This document shows positions 28,802-36,972 of a DNA stretch of 64,000 nt, one piece after another (positions within the stretch are counted from its first letter, which is position 1; the number at the start of each line of letters is the position of its first letter). The DNA lies in the NCBI RefSeq assembly GCF_028737255.1, contig NZ_JAQZAN010000010.1:149544-213543 (forward strand). Direction: 5' to 3'. A program made the position numbers and the translations under genes. The stretch is from Actinomycetospora straminea (GTDB taxonomy: Bacteria; Actinomycetota; Actinomycetes; Mycobacteriales; Pseudonocardiaceae). The notes below the pieces were generated by a model. It saw nothing but the letters and a program-made list of their open reading frames with translations. It ran no database searches and was not told where the DNA came from.

Positions 28802-29282
28802 CGCGTGCCCCTCGTGGTGCGGGACCGCCCGGCCGGCCTGTCCCGGATGCCCCCGAGCGTGCTCGGTGGTGACGTGGGTCACGAGGGGGCGGGCACCCGG
28901 GTGGGGTGGGGCAGGCCCCAGGTCCCCGCCGGATCCGTCGTCGCGGGGACGAACGGCGCCTCCCGGAGTCGTGGCGGCGGATGCAGACGCCGGCGCGCGC
29001 CGCTCCTCGTGTCGCAGCCCTGTCGTCCCCCTGGCGCGCCTCACGCCACACTCGTCGCGTGACCGCGGCGCGTCGCCCTCCGACCCCGCGCCCGGTCACG
29101 GTGGGCATCGCGGCGCAGCTGTCGCAATCCGCTCGGTCGCTCGCACCAAGCTCGCCGGTAGAGCGTTTTCCTCGCGAGCAGACGGCAACGTCACTGGGGT
29201 GGCACGCCATCGCGACACGGGCGCCGGCACGCGCCCGGAGCTGCCGGCCGACGGGAGCCGTTCCCACCGTCGTCCGGAGAGC
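28802..29282. other. Long divergent intergenic region without recognised gene
   Basis: About 480 bp between two divergently transcribed envelope/secreted-protein genes. I see no convincing coding frame. The segment near 29160-29185 (GAGCGTTTTCCTCGCGAGCAG) is locally AT-richer than its surroundings and could hold a promoter. No repeat or terminator was identified. Confidence 0.5.
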
Positions 29283-30812
29283 GTGACCCGCAACCGCGCC
29301 GTCTCCGTCGTGGCCGTCGGCGCCCTCGCGGGCGGGATCGCGGTCGCCGCCACGTCCGGGCCCTGGTCGCCCGACGGCGCGCCGGACCGGCCCCAGGCCC
29401 GTGCCGGGGACCCCACGGGTGCGGACGACGCCGAGCCCGGGGCGGCCCCCGTGCCGCCGACGGACACCCCGGCGCCGGCCGAGGCGGTCCCGGCCGTCGC
29501 GCCGGCCCCGATCGCGGAGCCGCCGGCGCCGTCGGTGTGGCGGGCCGACGGTCCGGGTGCCTTCCGGCGGACGCCGTGGAACACCGTCGGCGCCCCGCCG
29601 CCCCGGGTGGACGACGACGAGGTCGCCGTCGTCCTGACGGGACGGGGCCAGCGCAGCGAGCTCGAGCCCGCCGTGCCCGCCGCCCAGGAGGGCGACCGCC
29701 ACGACGTGACCTTCTCGGTGCGGCTGGACGGCGAGTTCGCCCGGAGTCCCGCGGCCCAGCAGGTCATCGCCCGGTGGGAGAACGACGGTCCGGGGACGGC
29801 GCCGCTCGATCTGCGGGTCCGCGACGGGGCCCTCGTTCTGCACGGCGGCGAGGGTCACCCGTCGGGCCCCCGCACGGTCACCCACGATCTCGGACCGGCC
29901 CCGGTCGGCGAGTGGACGGACCTGCGCGTGCAGGTGGACTTCTCGGCGAACCCCGACAGGGCGCGCGTCAGCGTGTGGCGCGACGGCCTGCTCGTCGTCG
30001 ACGACCACCCGCCCGGCGGCACCCTCTACCCGGGCCAGCAGAGCTACCTCAAGGTCGGCCTGCACCGGGACCGGCTCCTCGCGCAGCCCAGCTCCGTGCA
30101 GTTCCGGACCTGGCACGTCGAGTACGGCCCCACCCCGCCGGAACCCCCTCGCGAGGCCCTGCAGGCCGCGGCGGAGGACCCGGCGCCGGGTGCCGGCGGC
30201 TCCGCGTCGTCGGACGCGTCGGTGGAGGGGCCGTCGGCGGCGTCGTCCCGGAGTGCGTCGGCGCAGGACATCGCCGCGCAGATCCGGGCGGCGGAGCAGG
30301 AGACGCAGCGGGAGACGGACCGGGAGACCTCCTCGGGCGAGCGGGCGGGTCGCACCGCGTCGGAGGGCCGGTCGGCGTCCGACCGGGACGAGAGCGCGAC
30401 CCGCAGCTCGTCGTCCGACCGCCGCGCGACGTCCGACCGCCGCACGATCTCCGAGGACTCGGACGACCGGGCGCGCCCGCGCCACGACCGCGACGACGAG
30501 CCCAGGACCCGCTCGGCGGAGCGGGACGGGTCCCGACGGGATCGGTCGGCCGACGACGAGCGCGCCGGCGACCGGTCCGCTGCCGACCGGTCCGCTGAGG
30601 ACCGGTCCGAGCGCCGCGAACAGTCGCGTGACGGTTCGGCGGGCGATCGGTCGGAGCGCTCCGGCCAGGACCGCTCCGGCCAGGACCGCTCCGGCCAGGA
30701 CCGGGGCGACCGCTCCGGCCAGGACCGGGGCGACCGCTCCGACCGCTCCGACCGCTCCGAGCCCGGCTCCGACGGCGGCGGGTCGTCGGGCCGGGCCGGC
30801 GCGGACCGCTGA
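29283..30812 (+). CDS. Secreted heparin-lyase-like protein with repetitive Ser/Arg/Asp tail
   Basis: A 509-residue protein. A signal peptide (VTRNRAVSVVAVGALAGGIAVAAT) is followed by a Pro/Ala linker. A jelly-roll domain about residues 80-290 (TGRGQRSELEP... VIARWENDG... GEWTDLRVQVDFSANPDRARVSVWRDGLLV and SYLKVGLHRD) matches the polysaccharide-lyase (heparin lyase I-like) family that binds or cleaves acidic glycans. The last about 200 residues are low-complexity, rich in Ser, Arg, Asp and Glu, ending in DRSGQ repeats; this tail is probably disordered and surface-exposed. The start is GTG 29283 with CCGGAG upstream. Catalytic residues were not confirmed, so it may only bind carbohydrate. Confidence 0.75.
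   Translation: MTRNRAVSVVAVGALAGGIAVAATSGPWSPDGAPDRPQARAGDPTGADDAEPGAAPVPPTDTPAPAEAVPAVAPAPIAEPPAPSVWRADGPGAFRRTPWNTVGAPPPRVDDDEVAVVLTGRGQRSELEPAVPAAQEGDRHDVTFSVRLDGEFARSPAAQQVIARWENDGPGTAPLDLRVRDGALVLHGGEGHPSGPRTVTHDLGPAPVGEWTDLRVQVDFSANPDRARVSVWRDGLLVVDDHPPGGTLYPGQQSYLKVGLHRDRLLAQPSSVQFRTWHVEYGPTPPEPPREALQAAAEDPAPGAGGSASSDASVEGPSAASSRSASAQDIAAQIRAAEQETQRETDRETSSGERAGRTASEGRSASDRDESATRSSSSDRRATSDRRTISEDSDDRARPRHDRDDEPRTRSAERDGSRRDRSADDERAGDRSAADRSAEDRSERREQSRDGSAGDRSERSGQDRSGQDRSGQDRGDRSGQDRGDRSDRSDRSEPGSDGGGSSGRAGADR
30655..30770 (+). repeat. In-frame tandem repeats encoding DRSGQ/DRGDRS units
   Basis: A 15-bp unit GACCGCTCCGGCCAG is repeated perfectly, then alternates with GACCGGGGC and collapses to 9-bp GACCGCTCC units. 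All units are multiples of three, so copy number can change without breaking the frame. Confidence 0.85.
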
Positions 30813-30840
30813 CCAGGGCCCGGCGAGGGCCTGACGGCGA

Positions 30841-32397
30841 CTACCCGACCGCGGGGACGATCGCCTCGATGAGGTGCGGGCCCGGTTCGCGCTGGGCCCA
30901 GCGCAGGGCGTCGAGCAGGTCCTCGGTCGTCTCGACCCGCCGGGCCGGGACGCCGTAGCCGGTCGCGAGCGCGACGAAGTCCGGCGTCGGGTCGGTGAGG
31001 GTCAGCATCCGCCCGGCGCGCCCGGAGTGGGCGGCCTCGCCCGCGCCGGTCCGTGCCAGCTCGACGCGCAGGATCGCGTAGGCCGCGTTGTTGATCAGCA
31101 CGGTGGTGACGTCGAGCTGCTCGCGGGCCTGGGTCCACAGCGCCTGCAGCGTGTAGAGGGCGCTGCCGTCGGCCTGCACCGCGACGACCGGCCGGTCCGG
31201 AGCCGCGACCGCCGCGCCCACCGCCGCGGGCGGGCCCTGGCCGATCGCGCCGCCGGTGAGCGCCAGCTGGGTGTGGGGAGCCGCGGTCTGCAGGGCCGGG
31301 GCGAGCACGGCCGCGGCGGTCAGCGACTCGTCCACCACGATCGCGTCCTCGGGCAGCGTCGCCGCGACCGCGGCGCACAGCGAGCGCACGTCCAGCGGCC
31401 CGGGCGCGGGTTCCGGCGCGTCCCGCGGCGCCGGCTCGGCGACCGCGTCCGGCGCCACCTCGGCGGCCAGCGCCTCGAGCGCGGCGGCCGCGTCGGTCGC
31501 CGCGTCGGCGAGCCCGACCACCGTGGCGCCGTCGGGCACGAGGTCGCCGGGGACTCCGGGGTAGCCGAAGAACGACACCGGGGAGCGCGCTCCCGCCAGC
31601 ACCAGCGACGACGCCCCGTCGAGCTGCTCGAGCGCCTGCTCGGCGAAGTAGGCGAGCTTGTCGACGCGGGGGCGCCCGGCACCGGTGTCCCAGCGCCGCG
31701 GGAAGGTCTCGACGAGCAGGCGCGCGCCGGTGGCGGCGGCGACCCGGCCCGCGGCGTCCATCGCGCGCGCGGTCAGCGCCGGGCCGCCGAGCAGGATCAC
31801 CGCGCCGGGCTCGCGCACCGCCTTCGCGGCGTCGGTCACCCGGGAGGCCGCCGGCGGGAACGGGGCCGCGGCCGGCAGCGGCGGCGCCGGCACCCCGCCG
31901 TCGGACCACGACACGTCCGCGGGCAGGACCAGCGTCGCGACCTGGCCGCCGCGCTCGGTCGCCGCGGCCACTGCGCGCACGGCGTCGTCGGCGACGTCGC
32001 GCACGTCCCCGCAGGTGTGCACCCAGCCCGACACCGTCCGCGCCAGCGCGGTGATGTCGGACTCGAGCGGGGCGTCATGGCGGACGTGGTCGGTGGCGTG
32101 TGCGCCCACGACGCAGAGCAGCGGGGTGCCGGCGCGCCGCGCGTTGTGCAGGTTCGCCATCCCGTTGCCGAGCCCGGGCCCGAGGTGCAGCAGCACCGCG
32201 GCGGGCCGGCCGGTGATGCGCGCGTGCGCGTCGGCCGCGCCCGTCGCGACGCCCTCGAACAGCGTCAGGACGCCCCGCATCGCCGGGACGTCGTCCAGGG
32301 CCTGCACGAAGTGCATCTCGGACGTGCCGGGGTTCATGAAGCAGACGTCGACACCCGCCCCGACCAGCGAGCCGACCAGCGCCTCGGCGCCCCTCAC
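30841..32397 (-). CDS. ThDP-dependent acetolactate synthase-like enzyme
   Basis: A 518-residue protein with the three-domain thiamine diphosphate fold: the catalytic Glu in LTLFEGVATGAADAHARITGRPA, a middle domain (GAVILLGGPALTARAMDAAGRVA), and a C-terminal cofactor domain (VVAVQADGSALYTLQALWTQAREQLDVTTVLINNAAYAIL) with the DG...NN magnesium motif. It resembles the AHAS-like group near benzoylformate decarboxylase (GVDVCFMNPGTSEMHF), whose members act on 2-oxo acids. The start GTG 32397 gives the family-typical VRGAEALVGSLVGAGVDVCF. No small AHAS subunit is nearby, so a biosynthetic role is unlikely. It is divergent from an esterase. Confidence 0.85.
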   Translation of the reverse strand: MRGAEALVGSLVGAGVDVCFMNPGTSEMHFVQALDDVPAMRGVLTLFEGVATGAADAHARITGRPAAVLLHLGPGLGNGMANLHNARRAGTPLLCVVGAHATDHVRHDAPLESDITALARTVSGWVHTCGDVRDVADDAVRAVAAATERGGQVATLVLPADVSWSDGGVPAPPLPAAAPFPPAASRVTDAAKAVREPGAVILLGGPALTARAMDAAGRVAAATGARLLVETFPRRWDTGAGRPRVDKLAYFAEQALEQLDGASSLVLAGARSPVSFFGYPGVPGDLVPDGATVVGLADAATDAAAALEALAAEVAPDAVAEPAPRDAPEPAPGPLDVRSLCAAVAATLPEDAIVVDESLTAAAVLAPALQTAAPHTQLALTGGAIGQGPPAAVGAAVAAPDRPVVAVQADGSALYTLQALWTQAREQLDVTTVLINNAAYAILRVELARTGAGEAAHSGRAGRMLTLTDPTPDFVALATGYGVPARRVETTEDLLDALRWAQREPGPHLIEAIVPAVG

Positions 32398-32587
32398 GCG
32401 GCCCACCGGTCGCCGGTGGCGGACGGGGAGCACCACGAGATCGTCATGGGTCCACCTCACACGGTCCGGGCCGGTGACGGAAGCCGGGACGGCGTTCGGG
32501 AGGGACGGTGACCCGGCACCGCCTCCCGACGCATACTCCTCGGCGAGCGGGAGCGTCGGCGCTCCCCGACGGGAGGACGGTGCCCCC

Positions 32588-33517
32588 ATGCCGCTCGATC
32601 CGCAGATCGAGGCCCTGCTCGCGGAGATGGCCGCGCAGGGCGCGCGGTCGCCGGAGAGCATGACCGTCGCCGAGAACCGGGCCATGATCGAGGAGTTCGC
32701 CGCGCTCGGCGGGCCACCGGCGGAGCTCGCCCGCGTGGAGGACACCACCGCGCCCGGCCCCGAGGGCGACGTCCCGGTGCGGGTCTACGTGCCGCCGGGC
32801 GATGGTCCGCTGCCCGTCGTCGTCTACTACCACGGCGGCGGGTGGGTGATCGGGAGCCTGGACAGCCACGACGCCCTCTGCCGCACGCTGGCCGCCCGGT
32901 CCGGGTGTCTGGTCCTGGCGGTGGACTACCGGCTCGCGCCCGAGAACCGCTTCCCCGCCGCGGTCGACGACGCCTACGCCGCGCTGACCTGGGCGGCGGA
33001 GAAGATCGGCGACTTCGGCGGCGACCCGTCCCGGCTCGCCGTCGCGGGCGACAGCGCGGGCGGCAACCTCGCGGCGGTCGTCGCCCAGCTCGTGAAGGAG
33101 CGGGGCGGGCCACGGCTCGCGTTCCAGCTCCTGATCTACCCCGCCACCGACCGCTTCGACGACAGCCCGTCGATGTACGAGAACGCGGCCGGCCCGCTGC
33201 TGTCGCGGGCGTGGATCGAGTGGTTCTACGGCTGCTACCTGCACTCGCCGGACGAGGGCGCCGACACCCGGTTCTCGCCCGCCCGCGCCGAGGACGTCAG
33301 CGGCCTGCCGGCCGCGCTGGTGATCACCGCGGAGTTCGACCCGCTCCGCGACCAGGGCGCCGCCTACGCCGGCAAGCTCCGGGCGGCGGGCGTCGACGCG
33401 GAACTGCTCCGCGTCGACGGCATGATCCACGGCTTCATCTCGATGGCCGGGGTCGTCGACAAGGCACGGGAGGTCGTGGACACGGCGGCCGACGCACTGC
33501 GGGCGGCGCTGCGTTGA
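32588..33517 (+). CDS. Alpha/beta hydrolase, hormone-sensitive-lipase family esterase
   Basis: A 309-residue esterase of family IV: oxyanion motif YYHGGGWVIGS, nucleophile VAGDSAGGNLAAVVA (Ser), acid in ITAEFDPLRDQG and His in MIHGFISM. YRLAPENRFPAAVDDAYAAL is also typical. It hydrolyses short-chain esters; the natural substrate is unknown. The start is the ATG at 32588 with GGGAGGACGG upstream. Confidence 0.93.
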   Translation: MPLDPQIEALLAEMAAQGARSPESMTVAENRAMIEEFAALGGPPAELARVEDTTAPGPEGDVPVRVYVPPGDGPLPVVVYYHGGGWVIGSLDSHDALCRTLAARSGCLVLAVDYRLAPENRFPAAVDDAYAALTWAAEKIGDFGGDPSRLAVAGDSAGGNLAAVVAQLVKERGGPRLAFQLLIYPATDRFDDSPSMYENAAGPLLSRAWIEWFYGCYLHSPDEGADTRFSPARAEDVSGLPAALVITAEFDPLRDQGAAYAGKLRAAGVDAELLRVDGMIHGFISMAGVVDKAREVVDTAADALRAALR

Positions 33518-33530
33518 CGGTGCGGGCCGA

Positions 33531-34406
33531 TCAGGTCCGCGTCGGCGCCGGGTCGGGTGACGGCTGCCAGCCGGGCGGACCCAGGACGTAGCCGAGCCGG
33601 TCGCGCCAGCGGCGGGCCGCCCGGACGTCCCGGGCGATGTCGCCGTAGTGCCCGTACTGCAGCGTCAGCAGGTTGTACGTGTCGACGGGCGTGGTGAGCC
33701 CGTACGACGGTCGGCGCTCCTCGGCTGCGAAGGTGCCGAACAGCCGATCCCAGACGATGAGGATGCCGCCGTAGTTGCGGTCGAGGTACTCGGGGTCGCG
33801 GCCGTGGTGCACGCGGTGGTGCGACGGCGTGTTCAACACGTACTCGATCGGGCGCGGGAGCTTGTCGACGAGCTCGGTGTGCACGAAGAACTGGAACACG
33901 AGGTTGACGCCGAACGCCGCGTAGAGCGTCCAGGGCGCGAAGCCGAGCAGCGGCAGCGGCAGCCAGAAGAAGAACTCGAACCAGGGGTTCCACTTCTGGC
34001 GCAGCGCGGTGCCGAAGTTCATGAACTCGCTGGAGTGGTGCGCCTGGTGCCCGGCCCAGGCGATCCGCACGCGGTGGCTGAAGCGGTGGTGTCCGTAGTA
34101 GCCGAGGTCGACCCCGAGCACCACGAGCACCCAGTACCACCACGTGTCGGTGGGCAGGTGGAACGGGGCGAGGTAGACGTACACGGCGCTGAACGCGAGG
34201 AACGTGACCACCTTGAACAGCGTCAGGAACACCAGCGACACGACGCCCATCGAGATCGACGTCCGGGCGTCGCGCAGCGCGTAGCCGGTGACCGAGTCGT
34301 CGTGGTCGAGCCACCGCAGCGCCGCGAGCTCGACGAGGATCGCCAGCACGAAGAACGGGACCGCGTACGTGACCGGGTTCTGCATCGGGTCGAGCAGTGC
34401 GTCCAT
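33531..34406 (-). CDS. Fatty acid hydroxylase/sterol desaturase-family membrane enzyme
   Basis: A 291-residue protein with several membrane helices and the di-iron histidine boxes HHRFSH, HQAHHSS and HHRVHHG in the right order (about residues 107, 124 and 200). It oxidises an aliphatic or isoprenoid C-H bond in the membrane; the substrate is not evident. The start is the ATG at 34406 with AGGAGG upstream. It is divergent from a TetR gene, with two palindromes between, so it is probably under that repressor. Confidence 0.9.
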   Translation of the reverse strand: MDALLDPMQNPVTYAVPFFVLAILVELAALRWLDHDDSVTGYALRDARTSISMGVVSLVFLTLFKVVTFLAFSAVYVYLAPFHLPTDTWWYWVLVVLGVDLGYYGHHRFSHRVRIAWAGHQAHHSSEFMNFGTALRQKWNPWFEFFFWLPLPLLGFAPWTLYAAFGVNLVFQFFVHTELVDKLPRPIEYVLNTPSHHRVHHGRDPEYLDRNYGGILIVWDRLFGTFAAEERRPSYGLTTPVDTYNLLTLQYGHYGDIARDVRAARRWRDRLGYVLGPPGWQPSPDPAPTRT

Positions 34407-34431
34407 CAGCCCTCCTGCGATGTGACCTCCG

Positions 34432-34464
34432 GGTAAGTTACCGCAGGGTCATATCGTCGCGATA
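34432..34464. promoter_or_regulatory. Two palindromes between desaturase-family and TetR genes
   Basis: GGTAA-G-TTACC (34432-34442) and TATCG-TCG-CGATA (34452-34464) are both perfect with 5-bp arms. They sit in the 68-bp gap between divergent genes, upstream of the TetR GTG. They are good candidates for TetR operator sites, although the two differ in sequence. Confidence 0.55.
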
Positions 34465-34474
34465 GGGTCCGCCC

Positions 34475-35107
34475 GTGGCTCCGCGACCGAACGCCGGGAC
34501 GAAGGGTGTCCCGCGCGCCGACCGGGAGCAGGAGATCCTGCGGGTCGCGTCGGTGGCGTTCGGCAGCGACGGCTTCGCCGCCACCGGTGTCGCCGACGTC
34601 GCGCACACCGCGGGCATCTCGAAGGCGCTGGTCTACAGCTACTTCGGCTCCAAGGAGGGCCTGCACGCGGCGTGCCTCGCCGAGGCGGGCGGACTGCTGG
34701 CCGCGGAGATCGAGCGCGTGGCCCGCGACGGGAGCGCCGGTGTCGAGCGGGGGGTGCGCACGCTCGCGGCGATGTTCGCGGTGCTCGACGACCGGCGTCA
34801 CGTCTGGCGGCTCCTGCACGACCGCACGGCCCCGGCGGACGGTCCGGCGGCCGAGGTCGTCGCGCGGTACTCCGCCCGCATCGAGGCCCTCGCCCGAGAG
34901 GGGGTGCTCGAGCTGCTCGGCGACGCCGGGATCACCGACGAGCTCGACGTCTCGGCGATGGTCCGGACGTGGCTCGGCATCGTCGACTCGCTCATGGACT
35001 GGTGGGTGGCCCACCCCGAGCAGGGCGCCGAGGAGATGACCCGGCGGGTGGGCCGGCTGATCGCGGCCCTGGTGTCCGACCACACCCGTCGTGGCCGGAC
35101 GGACTGA
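34475..35107 (+). CDS. TetR-family transcriptional regulator
   Basis: A 210-residue protein with an N-terminal helix-turn-helix, ILRVASVAFGSDGFAATGVADVAHTAGISKALVYSYFGSKEGL (about residues 21-63), and a helical ligand domain. The start is GTG 34475. It is divergent from the desaturase-family gene and likely represses it. Its 3' end overlaps the end of the convergent TetR gene by more than 100 bp. Confidence 0.9.
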   Translation: MAPRPNAGTKGVPRADREQEILRVASVAFGSDGFAATGVADVAHTAGISKALVYSYFGSKEGLHAACLAEAGGLLAAEIERVARDGSAGVERGVRTLAAMFAVLDDRRHVWRLLHDRTAPADGPAAEVVARYSARIEALAREGVLELLGDAGITDELDVSAMVRTWLGIVDSLMDWWVAHPEQGAEEMTRRVGRLIAALVSDHTRRGRTD

Positions 35108-35825
35108 TCGCGGGGATCTCTAGGCCGGCGATGTCCTGGGGACCCACCCCGACCGGTCGCCGCCGTTGCCGCCAGGGTCGCCCCTCCCACCGCCGGGACC
35201 AGTCCGGTGTCGCGATCAGCGGCAGGAACCCGGCCCAGAAATCGTTCACCAGCTCCCAGAGGGGCGGTCCGCCGCACCACTCCTCGGACATCGTCGCCCG
35301 TCCCGCGAAGCCCGCGACGACCTCGGAGGCCGCCCAGCCCGGGTCGACCTCCGCCCGGAGCAGGCCGGCCGCCTGCGCCTCGACGAGCAGCCCCTCGGCC
35401 TCGTCGCGCCACCAGGTGCCGACCTCGGCCAGGGTGGGCGAGGCGACGACACGGTCGCGCAGCACCCGACCCGCCCCGCGCACGATCGGGTCGTCGAGCC
35501 GGACGATCACCGCGTCGGTGAGCAGGACCAGCGCTTCGAGGGCGTCCCCGGCGACCCGGCGGACCGCGGGCAGGACCTGCTCCCACGACTCGCTCATCGC
35601 CGCGACGAGGGCCTCGGCGACGGCGTGCTTGGACGCGAAGTGGAAGTAGAACGCGCCCTTGGTCGGGACGCCGCCGTCGCCGAACAGCTCGCTCAGCGCC
35701 GTGCCGTGGAAGCCCTGCACCGCGAAGCGCTCACCCGCTGCCGCGAGCAGTGCCCGCCTCGTGGCCCGGGACCGCTCCTGCTGCGGCACCCTTCCCTCCG
35801 TCGCCGGCGTGGCCTCGCGCGCCAC
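34992..35825 (-). CDS. TetR-family regulator, gamma-butyrolactone-receptor-like, extended C-terminus
   Basis: A 277-residue ORF from GTG 35825, with AGGAGG 7 bases upstream. The helix-turn-helix reads RRALLAAAGERFAVQGFHGTALSELFGDGGVPTKGAFYFHFASKHAVAEAL, close to ScbR/ArpA-type receptors, which run about 215 residues and end after a segment like WELVNDFWAGFLPLIA. Here about 70 further residues, Pro/Gly/Arg-rich, continue antisense through the end of the neighbouring TetR gene before a stop. The tail looks non-native, as if the original stop was lost. Receptors of this type respond to small diffusible lactones or related signals. Confidence 0.82.
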   Translation of the reverse strand: MAREATPATEGRVPQQERSRATRRALLAAAGERFAVQGFHGTALSELFGDGGVPTKGAFYFHFASKHAVAEALVAAMSESWEQVLPAVRRVAGDALEALVLLTDAVIVRLDDPIVRGAGRVLRDRVVASPTLAEVGTWWRDEAEGLLVEAQAAGLLRAEVDPGWAASEVVAGFAGRATMSEEWCGGPPLWELVNDFWAGFLPLIATPDWSRRWEGRPWRQRRRPVGVGPQDIAGLEIPAISPSGHDGCGRTPGPRSAGPPAGSSPRRPARGGPPTSP

Positions 35826-36121
35826 CGCACGTCCTCCTGCCCGGTCGACCCACGCGACCGACCCACAGCCTGCCGGTCGGCGTCCACCCCCGACAGAGGG
35901 CAGCCCGTCCGGCGGGCACCGCGTGCGCCGGTCGTCGCATTCCTGGACGTCGAGCGCTGCGACTGGCCGGCGAACGGAACCGCCCCTTTCCCGCAACCGT
36001 ACCGCTGGGTACGGTTCACGAGCGGGCCTGGTGCAGTCGGGGGCCCTGATCCGCGTCGGGGGGTGGGCGGCGTCGCCGGGAGGGGGGCCGGCGACGTCGT
36101 CCCCGCCCGTCGGCGACGGGG

Positions 36122-36859
36122 CTACCCCTCCGCCGGCACGGTCGCGCGGACGGCCTCGCGGATGAGCTGCGCGACGGCGTCGGGCCGGGACACCGTGACG
36201 GCGTGGGAGGCCGTGACCTCCACCGTGTGCGCCCCCGCCCGCTCCCCCATGAACCGCATCGAGGCGGCGGGGATGGCGAGGTCGTCGGTCGTGACCAGAT
36301 TCCACGACGGGACGGCCTTCCAGGCGGCCGCCGTGGCCGGCTCCTCCAGCGCCGCGGAGGTGATGGGCCGCTGGGTGGCCGCCATGAGGTCCGCGACCTC
36401 CTCGGCGACGTCGGCGGCGAACACCTTGCGGAACTCCTCCTGCCGGATGGAGAGGTCGGTGGCGGTGCCGCCACCGGGGAGCGGGACCGGCAGGGCGTCG
36501 AGGGCGGCACCGAGCTGAGCACCGGGGTACCGCGCGGCCAGCTCCCCCGTGCTCTCCCCCGGCTCCAGGATGAAGCTCGCGACGTAGACCAGCGCCCGGA
36601 CGCCCGGGTGGCCGTCGGCGGCCTCGCTCATCACCGAGCCGCCGTAGGAGTGGCCCGCCAGCACGATCGGGCCCTCCAGGCCGTCCAGGACGGCGCGGAC
36701 GTACGCGGCGTCCTCGTGCAGGCCGCGGAGCGGGTTGGCGACGGCGACGACGCGGTGGCCGTCCGCCGCGAGTTCGCGGATCACCCCGTTCCAGCTGGAG
36801 GAGTCGGCGAACGCGCCGTGGACCAGGACCACCGTGGGACGGGTGTCGGAGTTGCTCAT
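36122..36859 (-). CDS. Alpha/beta hydrolase
   Basis: A 245-residue protein: TVVLVHGAFADSSSW (oxyanion), GHSYGGSVMSEAA (Ser nucleophile), Asp in LVTTDDLAIP, His in ASHAVTVSRPDAV. This subgroup is common in actinobacteria as uncharacterised esterase/salicylate-esterase-like hydrolases. The start is the ATG at 36859. It is divergent from a GntR regulator with a palindrome between. It is a relative of the frameshifted hydrolase at 10230. Confidence 0.87.
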   Translation of the reverse strand: MSNSDTRPTVVLVHGAFADSSSWNGVIRELAADGHRVVAVANPLRGLHEDAAYVRAVLDGLEGPIVLAGHSYGGSVMSEAADGHPGVRALVYVASFILEPGESTGELAARYPGAQLGAALDALPVPLPGGGTATDLSIRQEEFRKVFAADVAEEVADLMAATQRPITSAALEEPATAAAWKAVPSWNLVTTDDLAIPAASMRFMGERAGAHTVEVTASHAVTVSRPDAVAQLIREAVRATVPAEG

Positions 36860-36892
36860 GGGGTGCCTTCCCCTCGTCGAACCTCGTTGACA

Positions 36893-36906
36893 TGCAAAAT
36901 ATTGCA
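36893..36906. promoter_or_regulatory. GntR-type palindrome TGCAA-N4-TTGCA
   Basis: TGCAA-AATA-TTGCA lies in the gap between the divergent hydrolase and GntR genes, in an AT-rich pocket, preceded by TTGACA (36887-36892). A symmetric 5-bp arm pair is what a dimeric FCD-type GntR protein would bind, so autoregulation and control of the hydrolase are likely. Confidence 0.6.
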
Positions 36907-36972
36907 CGCCTCACGTCACCGAGCAAGGACGCCGCGTTGACAGGAGCCGACGTTCGGGATGCGGTGTGCGGC

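Noticed and set aside
30655..30770. Repeat array considered as CRISPR
   Set aside because: Units are 9-15 bp, contiguous without spacers, and in frame with the lyase-like gene's tail.
30044..31909. Minus-strand open frame with PERSWPERS repeats antisense to the lyase tail
   Set aside because: It is the complement of the DRSGQ repeats and joins unrelated genes; no start or domain supports it.
30841..32397. Calling the ThDP enzyme ilvB
   Set aside because: There is no adjacent small subunit or ilvC, and the N-terminal segment is closer to the benzoylformate decarboxylase-like side group.
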